From Candidatus Wallbacteria bacterium (GTDB taxonomy: Bacteria; Muiribacteriota; JAQTZZ01), in assembly GCA_028687545.1 (NCBI GenBank), contig JAQTZZ010000002.1, positions 1-64,000 of the forward strand: a stretch of 64,000 bases of DNA. Direction: 5' to 3'. The position numbers and the translations under genes were made by a program. The notes under the pieces are model-generated. The model did no database searches and was not told the DNA's origin. It saw only the letters and a list, made by a program, of their open reading frames with translations. Below, in pieces: positions 32,208 to 40,342 of this stretch. Positions within the stretch are counted from its first letter, which is position 1. Each line of letters opens with the position of its first letter.

Positions 32208-33505
32208 TCCAGCTGGTATTTTTTGATCAGACGATACAATGTGGAACGCTCAATGCCAAGAATTGCGGCTGCTTTCAGTTTATTGCCTTCAGTATATGAC
32301 ATGACCCTTCGGATATGCTCACGTTCCAGGTCGTCGAGGCTGCTGGGAATTTCGCCGTTTTCAGCTTTCAACCAGAGGTGTTCAGGCATGATGATTTCAT
32401 CCGAGAGTATCAGGGCACGTTCCAGCACATTGTAAAGTTCGCGTACATTGCCCGGCCAGCCGTTGGACAGCAGCAGATCAATGGCTTTCTGGCTCAACGA
32501 CTTCGGGCCGGCATTATTTTCCTCGCAGAATCTGCGGATAAAATGCTCGCAGTGCAGCATGATGTCCGGCCTGCGCTCACGGAGCGGAGGAATCGGGATC
32601 GGGAACACATTCAGCCGGTAATAAAGATCCTGCCGGAAGATTTTCCGTTCGATCAGTTCCTCGAGATTGCGGTTGGTGGCTGAGATGATCCTCACATCTA
32701 TGCTGATGGGGGTAACTCCACCGACACGCTCGAATACCCGCTCCTGCAGAAGCCGCATGATTTTCGGCTGCGTTTCAAGAGGCAGGTCGCCAATTTCATC
32801 CAGAAAAAGAGTGCCCCCGTCTGCTGACTCAATTTTACCGATCTTCCGTTCCGTTGCTCCGGTGAAGGATCCTTTCTCATGCCCGAAAAGTTCAGACTCG
32901 AAGAGTGCTGCCGGGATTGACCCCATGTCGACTGTGACAAACGGTTTAGTCCTGCGCTGACTTTTATCCAAAATACTTTTGGCAGCCAGGCTCTTACCCA
33001 CACCGGATTCCCCTGTGATCAGCACGCTGGAATTGGTTGGAGCCACTTTCAGGATCTTCTCGAACACTTGGATCATCTGAGAACTTACTCCGATCAAGTC
33101 CATCCCGTATTTTACCTTCACTTCCTCATAACTTGCCGCGGTTTCAGGATTTGCAGTTTTTAGACATTTTTCGATGGCATCCAGCAGTTGCTGCCTGGAA
33201 AAAGGTTTGATCAGATAGTCGGCTGCACCATCCTTCAAAGCTTTGATCGCTGTCTCAACCGTGGCATATGCAGTCATGATGATGACAGGAATCCGGAGGG
33301 TACTTCTGATAATTTTCAGCACTTCCAGGCCATCCGGTCCTTCCATTTTGAGATCAGTGATCACTAGATCCGGGTGGCAGAGAGCCAGCTGTTTTTCCAG
33401 ATCCACGGCTGTTGTGAGCTTGACCACATCCGCCTTTTTCCGGAGAATGATCTCGAGCGTGTCCACCATCTCCTGTTCATCGTCAATCACCAGGATTTTG
33501 GGCAT
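32204..33505 (-). CDS. Sigma-54-dependent response regulator (NtrC family)
   Basis: 433 aa: REC domain with phospho-acceptor Asp51 (VITDLKM), AAA+ domain with Walker A GESGVGKS and Walker B DEIGDLP, and a Fis-type helix-turn-helix at the end (ERSTLYRLIKKY). The sigma-54 contact loop reads GSFTGA rather than GAFTGA, a conservative change. It activates sigma-54 promoters when phosphorylated by the kinase encoded just upstream (19-bp overlap). ATG with GGGAGG. Confidence 0.95.
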   Translation of the reverse strand: MPKILVIDDEQEMVDTLEIILRKKADVVKLTTAVDLEKQLALCHPDLVITDLKMEGPDGLEVLKIIRSTLRIPVIIMTAYATVETAIKALKDGAADYLIKPFSRQQLLDAIEKCLKTANPETAASYEEVKVKYGMDLIGVSSQMIQVFEKILKVAPTNSSVLITGESGVGKSLAAKSILDKSQRRTKPFVTVDMGSIPAALFESELFGHEKGSFTGATERKIGKIESADGGTLFLDEIGDLPLETQPKIMRLLQERVFERVGGVTPISIDVRIISATNRNLEELIERKIFRQDLYYRLNVFPIPIPPLRERRPDIMLHCEHFIRRFCEENNAGPKSLSQKAIDLLLSNGWPGNVRELYNVLERALILSDEIIMPEHLWLKAENGEIPSSLDDLEREHIRRVMSYTEGNKLKAAAILGIERSTLYRLIKKYQLE

Positions 33506-35517
33506 GGTTCGCCTCCCGGAAATTTTAGCGAGAATGTGGTAAGGGTTGCAGAACTCTCAATTGAAATCAGAGCATTTCCCTTTCCAAGTATCTGCTTTAC
33601 GATGGCAAGCCCCAGTCCGCCTCCTTTGATCTTGGTGGTAAAAAAAGGCCGGAAAATCTGATCCCTGATCCCGGCTGGAATCTCAGGTCCGTCGTTGGAT
33701 ATTTCCAGCAGCACAAATCCCTGCTCAGTGCGGGTGTGGATAAAGATATTGCCCTTTGAAAACATGGCTTCAGTGGCATTAATAACCAAGTTTGAAACAA
33801 CAGTTTTGAGTTTTTCAGGATCAAAGAAAATATGACTGTCTGCGAGGTCCAGGTGAAGAGTGATCCCTGGATACAGGGCCTGAGGCATTATCTGCTCCAA
33901 GAGCGTCTTCAGAAAACTGGGCAGTTCGATTTTCTGTGGATTCAACACCTTATCCGCTGTGAAAAAAAGCAAGTTGTTCATGAATTTGGTAAGTTTTTCT
34001 GTTTCATGGTGGATGTAGGTAACCAGTTTTTTGGCTTCAGGTTGAAGTTTCTGCTCATTGAGCTCATCTGCTGAGAGCCTGATGATTCCTAAAGGATTTT
34101 TGATTTCATGGGCGATCTGGGTGGTCATCCGGCCTATGGCTACCATGCGGTCGGCTTCCTGAAGCTTTTTTTCCTTGTCTGCAAGTTCACCGGAAGCTGC
34201 CATCAGTTTCTGGTTGGTCTCTTCCAGATTTTTAAAAAGCAGCGAATTATGCAGGGCGATGTTGGTATTAAGAGAGAGCTGCCGGAGAAGAGTGAGGTCC
34301 TGTTCGTTATAAGAATTCCCGTTCTTCTTGAGGCCGAGTGCGATGTATCCATGCAGTGTTTCTCCTTTTTTCAGCGGAATCAGGTAGGGTAAATCAATTC
34401 CTAAAGCAGAATTTCGATCTGCTTCAGAGCGCAAATCAATAAAGTCGTGCCGCATCAGAAAATCATACAGCCCGGGATTATTTTCTTCCAGCACTCCGTC
34501 CGGGTCGAGCACAATTTCCACCCGTTCAGGCTTCAGGACATGCACAAGCTTGCCCCGCAGAAGATCCACCAGCATTTCGGGTTCCAGGATTTCCAGACAT
34601 TCCTTGGAAAAACTCAGTATCTCTTCTTCATACCTGGCCCAGTCTCTGGAAAAGAATTTTCCGGTCAGCTGGTAGATCGTGTTCCGGAACGGCTGAAAGG
34701 CGATGAAGATCGAAAGCAGCAGCAGGATGTCCAGCAGATAGCCATATTTAACCCGTTCGCCTAAATGCACGATTACCTGCTCATACATGAACAGGAAAAA
34801 AACCAGGAGCAGGACCATCACTACCACATAAGTGAAACTGCGCCTGATCAGAAAATTGAAATTGTCCCAGTTGAACTCGAGGATAGGCGGAGAGAGCAGG
34901 AAAAACAGGAGCACCGGAGAAACCAGGTTTTCCAGGTAAAACTGCAGGTTGGTGAAGGACTCCAGAAAATTCAGAACAGACATCAGGATGAAATTGAAAG
35001 AAAAGGCTAAAATCACCCAGGTCAACTGCTGACGCTTGAGTTCGAACTTTGACAATTCGAGCTTTCTGCCAAGGACCCAGAGCGCGCTGAACATGAATAT
35101 AAGCTGATACACTGCGACTGCCTGGTGAAAAACTTCAGTCCTGCAGCAGGAATAGAAAAAGGTAAGATAGCAGATCGGCAGAAAGTAGCAGAGAGGTATC
35201 AGGGTAGTCCTGATCCTTTCAGAGACCACTCGGCTGTCCGGCGAAGGGAATGCCATGGAAAAATGAAGATACAGGATCGGGCATGCCAGCTGCCCGAGAT
35301 TCCCGATCCCGCTGAGAGTATAGTTGAGGCCGGGAGTCTGCAGGATTTCGGCCAGAAAACCGATCAGGTTGTTGATGGACGAGGACAGCATCAGGATGAT
35401 GAAAAGCCGGTTTACAGTAGAACGGCGGTCAGAGTTGAAAATGGAGACTGAGAAGGAGTAGATGGCAAGAAAAAAAAGCAGAAACAGCAATTTGACATTG
35501 AAAATCTCGGAAAACAT
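33487..35517 (-). CDS. Membrane sensor histidine kinase, partner of the NtrC-type regulator
   Basis: 676 aa. About eight membrane segments in residues 1-275 (HisKA_7TM-like), a GAF-like domain (~300-420), a coiled coil, HisKA with His470 (IAHEIKNPLG), and HATPase_c with GGGLGLAIVKQI. It overlaps the regulator gene by 19 bp, so they form one two-component system. No strong Shine-Dalgarno at ATG 35517; it begins 55 bp after the acyltransferase-ligase stop, so it may be in that operon and respond to membrane lipid state (inference). Confidence 0.92.
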   Translation of the reverse strand: MFSEIFNVKLLFLLFFLAIYSFSVSIFNSDRRSTVNRLFIILMLSSSINNLIGFLAEILQTPGLNYTLSGIGNLGQLACPILYLHFSMAFPSPDSRVVSERIRTTLIPLCYFLPICYLTFFYSCCRTEVFHQAVAVYQLIFMFSALWVLGRKLELSKFELKRQQLTWVILAFSFNFILMSVLNFLESFTNLQFYLENLVSPVLLFFLLSPPILEFNWDNFNFLIRRSFTYVVVMVLLLVFFLFMYEQVIVHLGERVKYGYLLDILLLLSIFIAFQPFRNTIYQLTGKFFSRDWARYEEEILSFSKECLEILEPEMLVDLLRGKLVHVLKPERVEIVLDPDGVLEENNPGLYDFLMRHDFIDLRSEADRNSALGIDLPYLIPLKKGETLHGYIALGLKKNGNSYNEQDLTLLRQLSLNTNIALHNSLLFKNLEETNQKLMAASGELADKEKKLQEADRMVAIGRMTTQIAHEIKNPLGIIRLSADELNEQKLQPEAKKLVTYIHHETEKLTKFMNNLLFFTADKVLNPQKIELPSFLKTLLEQIMPQALYPGITLHLDLADSHIFFDPEKLKTVVSNLVINATEAMFSKGNIFIHTRTEQGFVLLEISNDGPEIPAGIRDQIFRPFFTTKIKGGGLGLAIVKQILGKGNALISIESSATLTTFSLKFPGGEPCPKSW

Positions 35518-35572
35518 ATCCCAATGGTAGCTGAAAAAAGAGCACTTTTCAACCTCAGCGGTCAGCTGAAAT

Positions 35573-38191
35573 TCAGGACTGCGTCAACATTTCCCGCAAA
35601 GCCCGGTAATCGGCTTTGCCGGTTCCCAGCACCGGGATTTTGTCCACTTTCACAACTCTCCTGACATTGTGCAGGCCGGAAAGCCCGCCTTCTCGTAACA
35701 GGCGGTTGGCTGTTTCACGGTCTGTATCGCGGATCGTGAAAAGAACGATCTCAGGCGGATCGCCGGAAGCTTCCACTGCGATTCCCGGCCCGTCGTCCTC
35801 TTCGCGGGTGAAATGCGGCGCCAGTACATATTCGATGGCTGGAAGAGAAACCATTTCTCCGCCCAGCTTCACAAATCTCTTGAGCCTTCCTTTGAAAGTG
35901 AGCACTCTGTCCTGATCTTCACTCACCAGATCCCCGGTTTTGTACCATGTCTTTCCGAGCGCTTTTACAAACGCTGATTCTCCACCGAAATATCCCGAAA
36001 AAATACTGATCCCGGAAACGAGCAGCATCCCTGTTCCGCCCGGTTGAACCTGTTCCAGAGTTTCAGGATGGACTATGGCATATGACAATGAAGGCAGAAC
36101 CCGGCCGATGGTATAAGGTACTGGTTTTTCCTGATCATTGATCGAAATCACGGGGGAGCACTCGGTGATACCATATCCTTCAAGCAGCGCGAGCCTGGGG
36201 CACAGGGCAGTGAGCTTTTCGTACACACGCTCCGGGCATTTCTCAGCCCCGACAAAGGCGAGCCTCAGGCTGGAAAGCTGCTCAGCTGTCGCAATGCGCA
36301 GAATCCCAGCCAGAAATGTAGGGGTCCCGACCAGGATGCCGACGCTGTAGGACTCGATCAGTCTTGCCAGAGTCAACGCTTCCGTGGGATTGGGATGATA
36401 GACAGTGCGTATGCCAAGGCAGAGGGGCAGGAGGATTGTGCCAGTTAGTCCGAAGGAGTGGAAGGGAGGCAGAAAACCGATCAGGCAGTCATTCTGATGA
36501 AGGGTGATCGCACCGGAAATGTCCCGCAGATTCGCGAGCAGATTCCCGTGCGTGAGCGGTACTGCCTTGGGCAGATTTTCCGAACCACTGGTGAAAAGTA
36601 TCACAGCCGTCTCAGACACTTTTACTTTAGCAAGGGACTGTGCGTGGAAAGCCCTGATGATCGCCCATATTTTCCCGAAAAATCCGAATTTTTCGGCCAG
36701 ATCCTCGAGAAACACCAGCCCCTGAAGCCATGAAAGGTCATTCCCCTGGCTCTTCAGCCTGGCGATCAGGGTTCTGGATGTGACTATCCGGCTGACCCCT
36801 GTTTTATTCAGAGATTCTGTCAGACTGCGCTGCCCGACAGTCCAGTTGATCATCACCGGGGTCTTTCCTGAAAAAAGCAGGGCAAAATAAGCAGTGGCCG
36901 CTGAAACGGATGCCGGCAGCAGGAGTCCGATCCTCTCCCCTGGCAGCATCTCGAACTCAGGTTTCAGGAGAAAAACAGCGGCGACCAGATCCCTGTATGA
37001 TTTAACGCCTGACATCTGGTCCGCAATGGCAACCTTGTTTTTCCGGGCCTGTTTCAGAAACACTTCCGTCAGTGTGTTCCCCTCAGGAATGGAAACTGCC
37101 TGATCTGTTTCCGTGAACCAGCTTCCAGGCACAGGAGAAATTTCAACCGGCCTCGCAGAAACTGCCTGACCGCATGAAGCCAGCATCACATCCGCCACGG
37201 ATTGCAGGGCATCGGGATTTCCCTGCGGAAAGCCATATGTTTCCTCGACCCAGGAAGCGATCTGCACTCTGGCCAGGCTGTCCAGGCCAAGGTCCCCGGC
37301 CAGAGACATGCTTTCACTGATGCCGCTGCTGCCTGTAAGTTCGCAGAGAAAGCTCTGCACGGCGCTCCGGACAGGATCAGGAACTTCAGAGACATCTACG
37401 TCGAGTTTCTGCTCAACCGGCTCCGGTTTGATCCTTCTTCCACCCGATTCCCAGCAGGTATAAGGAACATACAGATTGGGAACCGGATTGAAGTTGTAAA
37501 AATTTTCCAGATAACGGTTTATCACCAGCCTGTCCGTTTTTCCGGGAAAATCAGAGGGTTCAATCAATTCGATCGTAATTTCCCGCTTAGGCACAAAGAA
37601 AATCAGGCTTTTAAGAAGAGCAGACAGTCCTTTGGAAAGGGCAACCGCCGCAAACGGTGCATGTCCGTCAGTACGGCTGAAAGAACTTCCCCACAACCCT
37701 CTTGTCCTGACCAGAACCACTCTGGTATCAGGGTGCTGCCTGAGAATCGTCTCCACTGCGCTGTTTCCGCCGATACTCTCGTATTTCCCCCGGGCGAGTC
37801 TTCCGGCCGGATAGAAAAGCAGATTGTCGCCGCCTGCGAGGATTTCCCCGCATTCTCTGATCTTTTTATCTATCTCTGCTGCGCAATCACCGCCAAGCTT
37901 TGTGATGTCAGGCAGCGTGATCACGCCGAACCGCTTCCCCAGCCAGCTGATCAGGGGACGGTCAATCTGATCGTGGTCTGCCAGAGTGCGCTGCTTGAAA
38001 TGCGGATAAAACCAGGTATTGAGTATGATAGGATCGATCAAGGCTGGATGGTTGGGAAGGAGCAGTATGCTCCTGACTCCCCTGCTTTCAATTTTTCTGA
38101 GCCCTGTGATCCTGACCTGGTATCGCAGGCGGAGAATCGCCCTGGCCAAAAATGCAATCAATTTATTGAATCTGATCTGCACCTTTATCAT
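35573..38191 (-). CDS. Acyltransferase-acyl carrier-acyl-ACP synthetase fusion (Aas-like)
   Basis: 872 aa from ATG 38191 (GGGGAGG 5 nt upstream; overlaps the lplT-like stop as ATGA). Domain 1 (~25-230): PlsC acyltransferase, NHPALID with H48 and D53. Domain 2 (~275-355): an acyl carrier domain with LGLDSL and phosphopantetheine Ser305. Domain 3 (~380-870): AMP-forming acyl ligase (LFTSGSENLPKAV, GYGITECSP, WYKTGDL, GTGKADY). E. coli Aas joins the first and third to re-acylate lysophospholipids at the inner membrane; here a carrier is built in. The LplT-like gene upstream supports the role. Confidence 0.9.
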   Translation of the reverse strand: MIKVQIRFNKLIAFLARAILRLRYQVRITGLRKIESRGVRSILLLPNHPALIDPIILNTWFYPHFKQRTLADHDQIDRPLISWLGKRFGVITLPDITKLGGDCAAEIDKKIRECGEILAGGDNLLFYPAGRLARGKYESIGGNSAVETILRQHPDTRVVLVRTRGLWGSSFSRTDGHAPFAAVALSKGLSALLKSLIFFVPKREITIELIEPSDFPGKTDRLVINRYLENFYNFNPVPNLYVPYTCWESGGRRIKPEPVEQKLDVDVSEVPDPVRSAVQSFLCELTGSSGISESMSLAGDLGLDSLARVQIASWVEETYGFPQGNPDALQSVADVMLASCGQAVSARPVEISPVPGSWFTETDQAVSIPEGNTLTEVFLKQARKNKVAIADQMSGVKSYRDLVAAVFLLKPEFEMLPGERIGLLLPASVSAATAYFALLFSGKTPVMINWTVGQRSLTESLNKTGVSRIVTSRTLIARLKSQGNDLSWLQGLVFLEDLAEKFGFFGKIWAIIRAFHAQSLAKVKVSETAVILFTSGSENLPKAVPLTHGNLLANLRDISGAITLHQNDCLIGFLPPFHSFGLTGTILLPLCLGIRTVYHPNPTEALTLARLIESYSVGILVGTPTFLAGILRIATAEQLSSLRLAFVGAEKCPERVYEKLTALCPRLALLEGYGITECSPVISINDQEKPVPYTIGRVLPSLSYAIVHPETLEQVQPGGTGMLLVSGISIFSGYFGGESAFVKALGKTWYKTGDLVSEDQDRVLTFKGRLKRFVKLGGEMVSLPAIEYVLAPHFTREEDDGPGIAVEASGDPPEIVLFTIRDTDRETANRLLREGGLSGLHNVRRVVKVDKIPVLGTGKADYRALREMLTQS

Positions 38192-39450
38192 TTCAACCTC
38201 CCCTTGTTCAGAACAAAGTACTGCCAGATGGAAACGGAAAGCGACATTATGCTCATTACGGCAAAGCTCTGGGTCGGCAGCAGCCATGCGTTAAGAAAAT
38301 TTGCCACCAGACCTGAAACAAGAATGCCAGAAAAAACCGAGAAATTCGCGGCAGAAATCACTGAGCCTTTTCTGTCCGCAGCCGGACGCACCTGGACAAA
38401 GCTTTCCAGGGGGATCAGGAAAACCCCTCCGCACAGTCCGATACCGGCCAGATTGATAAAAATCGCCATCACCTGAAGATCATGGCCGACCGGCAGGTGC
38501 GGAACCAGCACCATCAAACCCATCATTACAGACATGATCAGTGCAGCCGGCGAGAGAACCCTGTACCAGCGCTCTCCAACCGCCAGGCGGCTGCTGATGA
38601 ATCCCCCGGCTGCGATTCCTGTCAGGAAAACCACATTCATGAAGCTGGTGACTGCTTCTCCGGCGCAATACTGCTTCAAACCGAGAGGATTGACGATCAT
38701 TGTCATCATCGAGCCGCAAAACCAGAGGAACATGTTGGACATGACCGCGATGTTGAGCAAAGGGTCTTTCTGTATTTCCTGAATCGTCCGAAAAGTTTCC
38801 AGCGGTCCGCTGCGCGGGAATTTTTTCTCGGGTGCCGCAGCTGGCCGGCTGGGAGCACCGAAGCTGACAATCAACCCCAGAATCGACACTGACACCACCG
38901 AAAGCGCTACCAGAAACTGTCCCCATGGAATCGAACTCACTTCCGCACCCCTGCGGCTCAGAACAAGCCCGGCCATGGCGATGCCTCCGAAAATTGCAGT
39001 GGTGCTGATCATCTTCACGATGGCATTGGCTTTTATCACATACCAGGCAGGATATAGTTCAGGAATGGATCCGTTAAGCGCAGGGCTGAAAACAGCAGCC
39101 TGAATCCCCATAATCCCAAGCATTGTGAAAATCAGCACCCAGCTTCCAGTACAGATTCCTGCAGCACCTGCAAGCATTGCGATCAGTTCAAGCACTTTGG
39201 AGCCTATCATCACAGACCTTTTGGAAAACCTGTCTGACAGCCAGCCTGCATAGGACGCAAATATCAGAAAAGGCAGAGTGAAAATAACTGTGGCATAACC
39301 CTGAAAATCAATCAGTCCGGCGGAAATCGCCATCAGCAGCGCTGCCTGTTTGAAAAAATTATCGTTGAACACTCCTAGAAAATAGGTGGAAGCCATTGCC
39401 GCAAATTTTCTGCGTCCTGCCTGAATCAGCTTAAGCTCTTCGCTGTTCAT
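38188..39450 (-). CDS. LplT-like lysophospholipid transporter (MFS)
   Basis: 420 aa, ~12 membrane segments. The first loop has DRFSKRSVM, the MFS motif-A region. LplT flips lyso-phosphatidylethanolamine across the inner membrane for re-acylation by Aas; the same gene pair occurs here in the same order. ATG with GGAGGTGA, overlapping the CPBP gene stop by 4 bp (ATGA). Assignment rests on weak overall similarity plus strong context. Confidence 0.82.
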   Translation of the reverse strand: MNSEELKLIQAGRRKFAAMASTYFLGVFNDNFFKQAALLMAISAGLIDFQGYATVIFTLPFLIFASYAGWLSDRFSKRSVMIGSKVLELIAMLAGAAGICTGSWVLIFTMLGIMGIQAAVFSPALNGSIPELYPAWYVIKANAIVKMISTTAIFGGIAMAGLVLSRRGAEVSSIPWGQFLVALSVVSVSILGLIVSFGAPSRPAAAPEKKFPRSGPLETFRTIQEIQKDPLLNIAVMSNMFLWFCGSMMTMIVNPLGLKQYCAGEAVTSFMNVVFLTGIAAGGFISSRLAVGERWYRVLSPAALIMSVMMGLMVLVPHLPVGHDLQVMAIFINLAGIGLCGGVFLIPLESFVQVRPAADRKGSVISAANFSVFSGILVSGLVANFLNAWLLPTQSFAVMSIMSLSVSIWQYFVLNKGRLK

Positions 39451-40118
39451 TGAATCACCTCCCAGCCGACATAAAAGATCGCAAGATCAGCCAGTACGTG
39501 ACTGACATAGCAATCCAGCAGGGATTGCCCTGCAAGTCTCTGCCAGCTCCAGACAGCTGCTGCAACGCCGGTTGCAGCAGCAAATGCAAGTGTCAGATTC
39601 AATCTGAACATCGGGAGCAGAGCCGCAAAATGGTGGATGCTGAAAAATATTCCGTTCAAGATGCAAAGCGGAACGACTCCTGAAATCATTTTTTTCATCT
39701 GATCCAGAATAAAACCCCTCCAGTAATATTCTTCCATCAGACTGTTGGAAAAGGAAAGGAAAAAAGCAGTTGTAATATAATGATCCGTTAGATCCAATGC
39801 ATACAATCTGTCAATGATCGGCCCTGGATTGACCATTGACTTGAAAAAAAGATTGTATGCAAGATAAATCAAAGCTGACATCAAAGTCCCGGTTAGGAGT
39901 CCCTTGACAACAGAAATTCTGGCTAGACCAATTCTTAAGCGCAGCACTCTCAAGGAAACCCCGGATCTGTACCAGACAATCAATGGAATTGCAATCATGA
40001 TCAATTTACCAATTCCATATGTCGCAAACGGTTGAAATGAAAGATTGATCGCCAGAAAATCTACTATTGCCGGATAAAGACAGAAAAACAAAAGTGCAGC
40101 TTTAGTTTTTTTTCCCAT
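39447..40118 (-). CDS. CPBP-family intramembrane metalloprotease
   Basis: 223 aa from ATG 40118 (AGGAGGT 3 nt upstream); the longer frame to 40184 has no ribosome site. About seven membrane segments. CPBP (Rce1/Abi) motifs: EEYYWRG with E129-E130 and R134, FxxxH at ~158-163 (FFSIHHF), and a last SHVLAD. These enzymes cut or bind membrane proteins; some protect against toxins. First gene of the lplT/aas-like operon. It ends four bases into the lplT-like gene. Confidence 0.87.
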   Translation of the reverse strand: MGKKTKAALLFFCLYPAIVDFLAINLSFQPFATYGIGKLIMIAIPLIVWYRSGVSLRVLRLRIGLARISVVKGLLTGTLMSALIYLAYNLFFKSMVNPGPIIDRLYALDLTDHYITTAFFLSFSNSLMEEYYWRGFILDQMKKMISGVVPLCILNGIFFSIHHFAALLPMFRLNLTLAFAAATGVAAAVWSWQRLAGQSLLDCYVSHVLADLAIFYVGWEVIQ

Positions 40119-40167
40119 ACTACCTCCTGATTCTGGCAGTTTTTTACATTTTCTTCCATTGTTTTCG

Positions 40168-40187
40168 AATGAATGCTCACTCATTTA
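40168..40187. promoter_or_regulatory. Inverted repeat at the predicted start of the CPBP-lplT-aas transcript
   Basis: GAATGA-N8-TCATTT just downstream of the -10 and covering the expected start of transcription. Half-sites of this type (GAATGA…TCATTC) are usual for TetR-family repressors, so a repressor site is possible. No regulator gene is adjacent. Confidence 0.35.
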
Positions 40188-40189
40188 TA

Positions 40190-40218
40190 TTATTACTCAA
40201 ATTTTCATGCTTGTCAAG
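40190..40218 (-). promoter_or_regulatory. Sigma-70 promoter for the CPBP-lplT-aas operon
   Basis: Minus strand TTGACA (40213-40218, perfect), 17-bp spacer, AATAAT (40190-40195, 5/6). Predicted leader ~65 nt to ATG 40118. Confidence 0.7.
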
Positions 40219-40307
40219 TCCTCAAAGTACCATTCTATATATAAAAATTCAGCACAGGATTTATGCCGCAACTAAGCCCGACAGGTACTTATTATGTCAA
40301 GTCGCGC

Positions 40308-40336
40308 TTGATTTTAAGACGGATTTGGACTATAAT
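40308..40336 (+). promoter_or_regulatory. Leaderless promoter of the first caspase-like paralog
   Basis: TTGATT (40308-40313), 17-bp spacer, TATAAT (40331-40336). The -10 ends 6 nt before ATG 40343, so the predicted +1 is the A of the start codon. There is no room for, and no sign of, a Shine-Dalgarno. Confidence 0.75.
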
Positions 40337-40342
40337 GTATGT

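Noticed and set aside
37202-38476. 424-codon plus-strand frame across the Aas-like and LplT-like genes
   Set aside because: Spans two real genes joined by an ATGA overlap on the other strand; no family features.
40169-40342. 58-codon N-terminal extension of caspase-like copy 1
   Set aside because: It would hide the signal peptide and cross the promoter; copy 2 starts at the equivalent of 40343.
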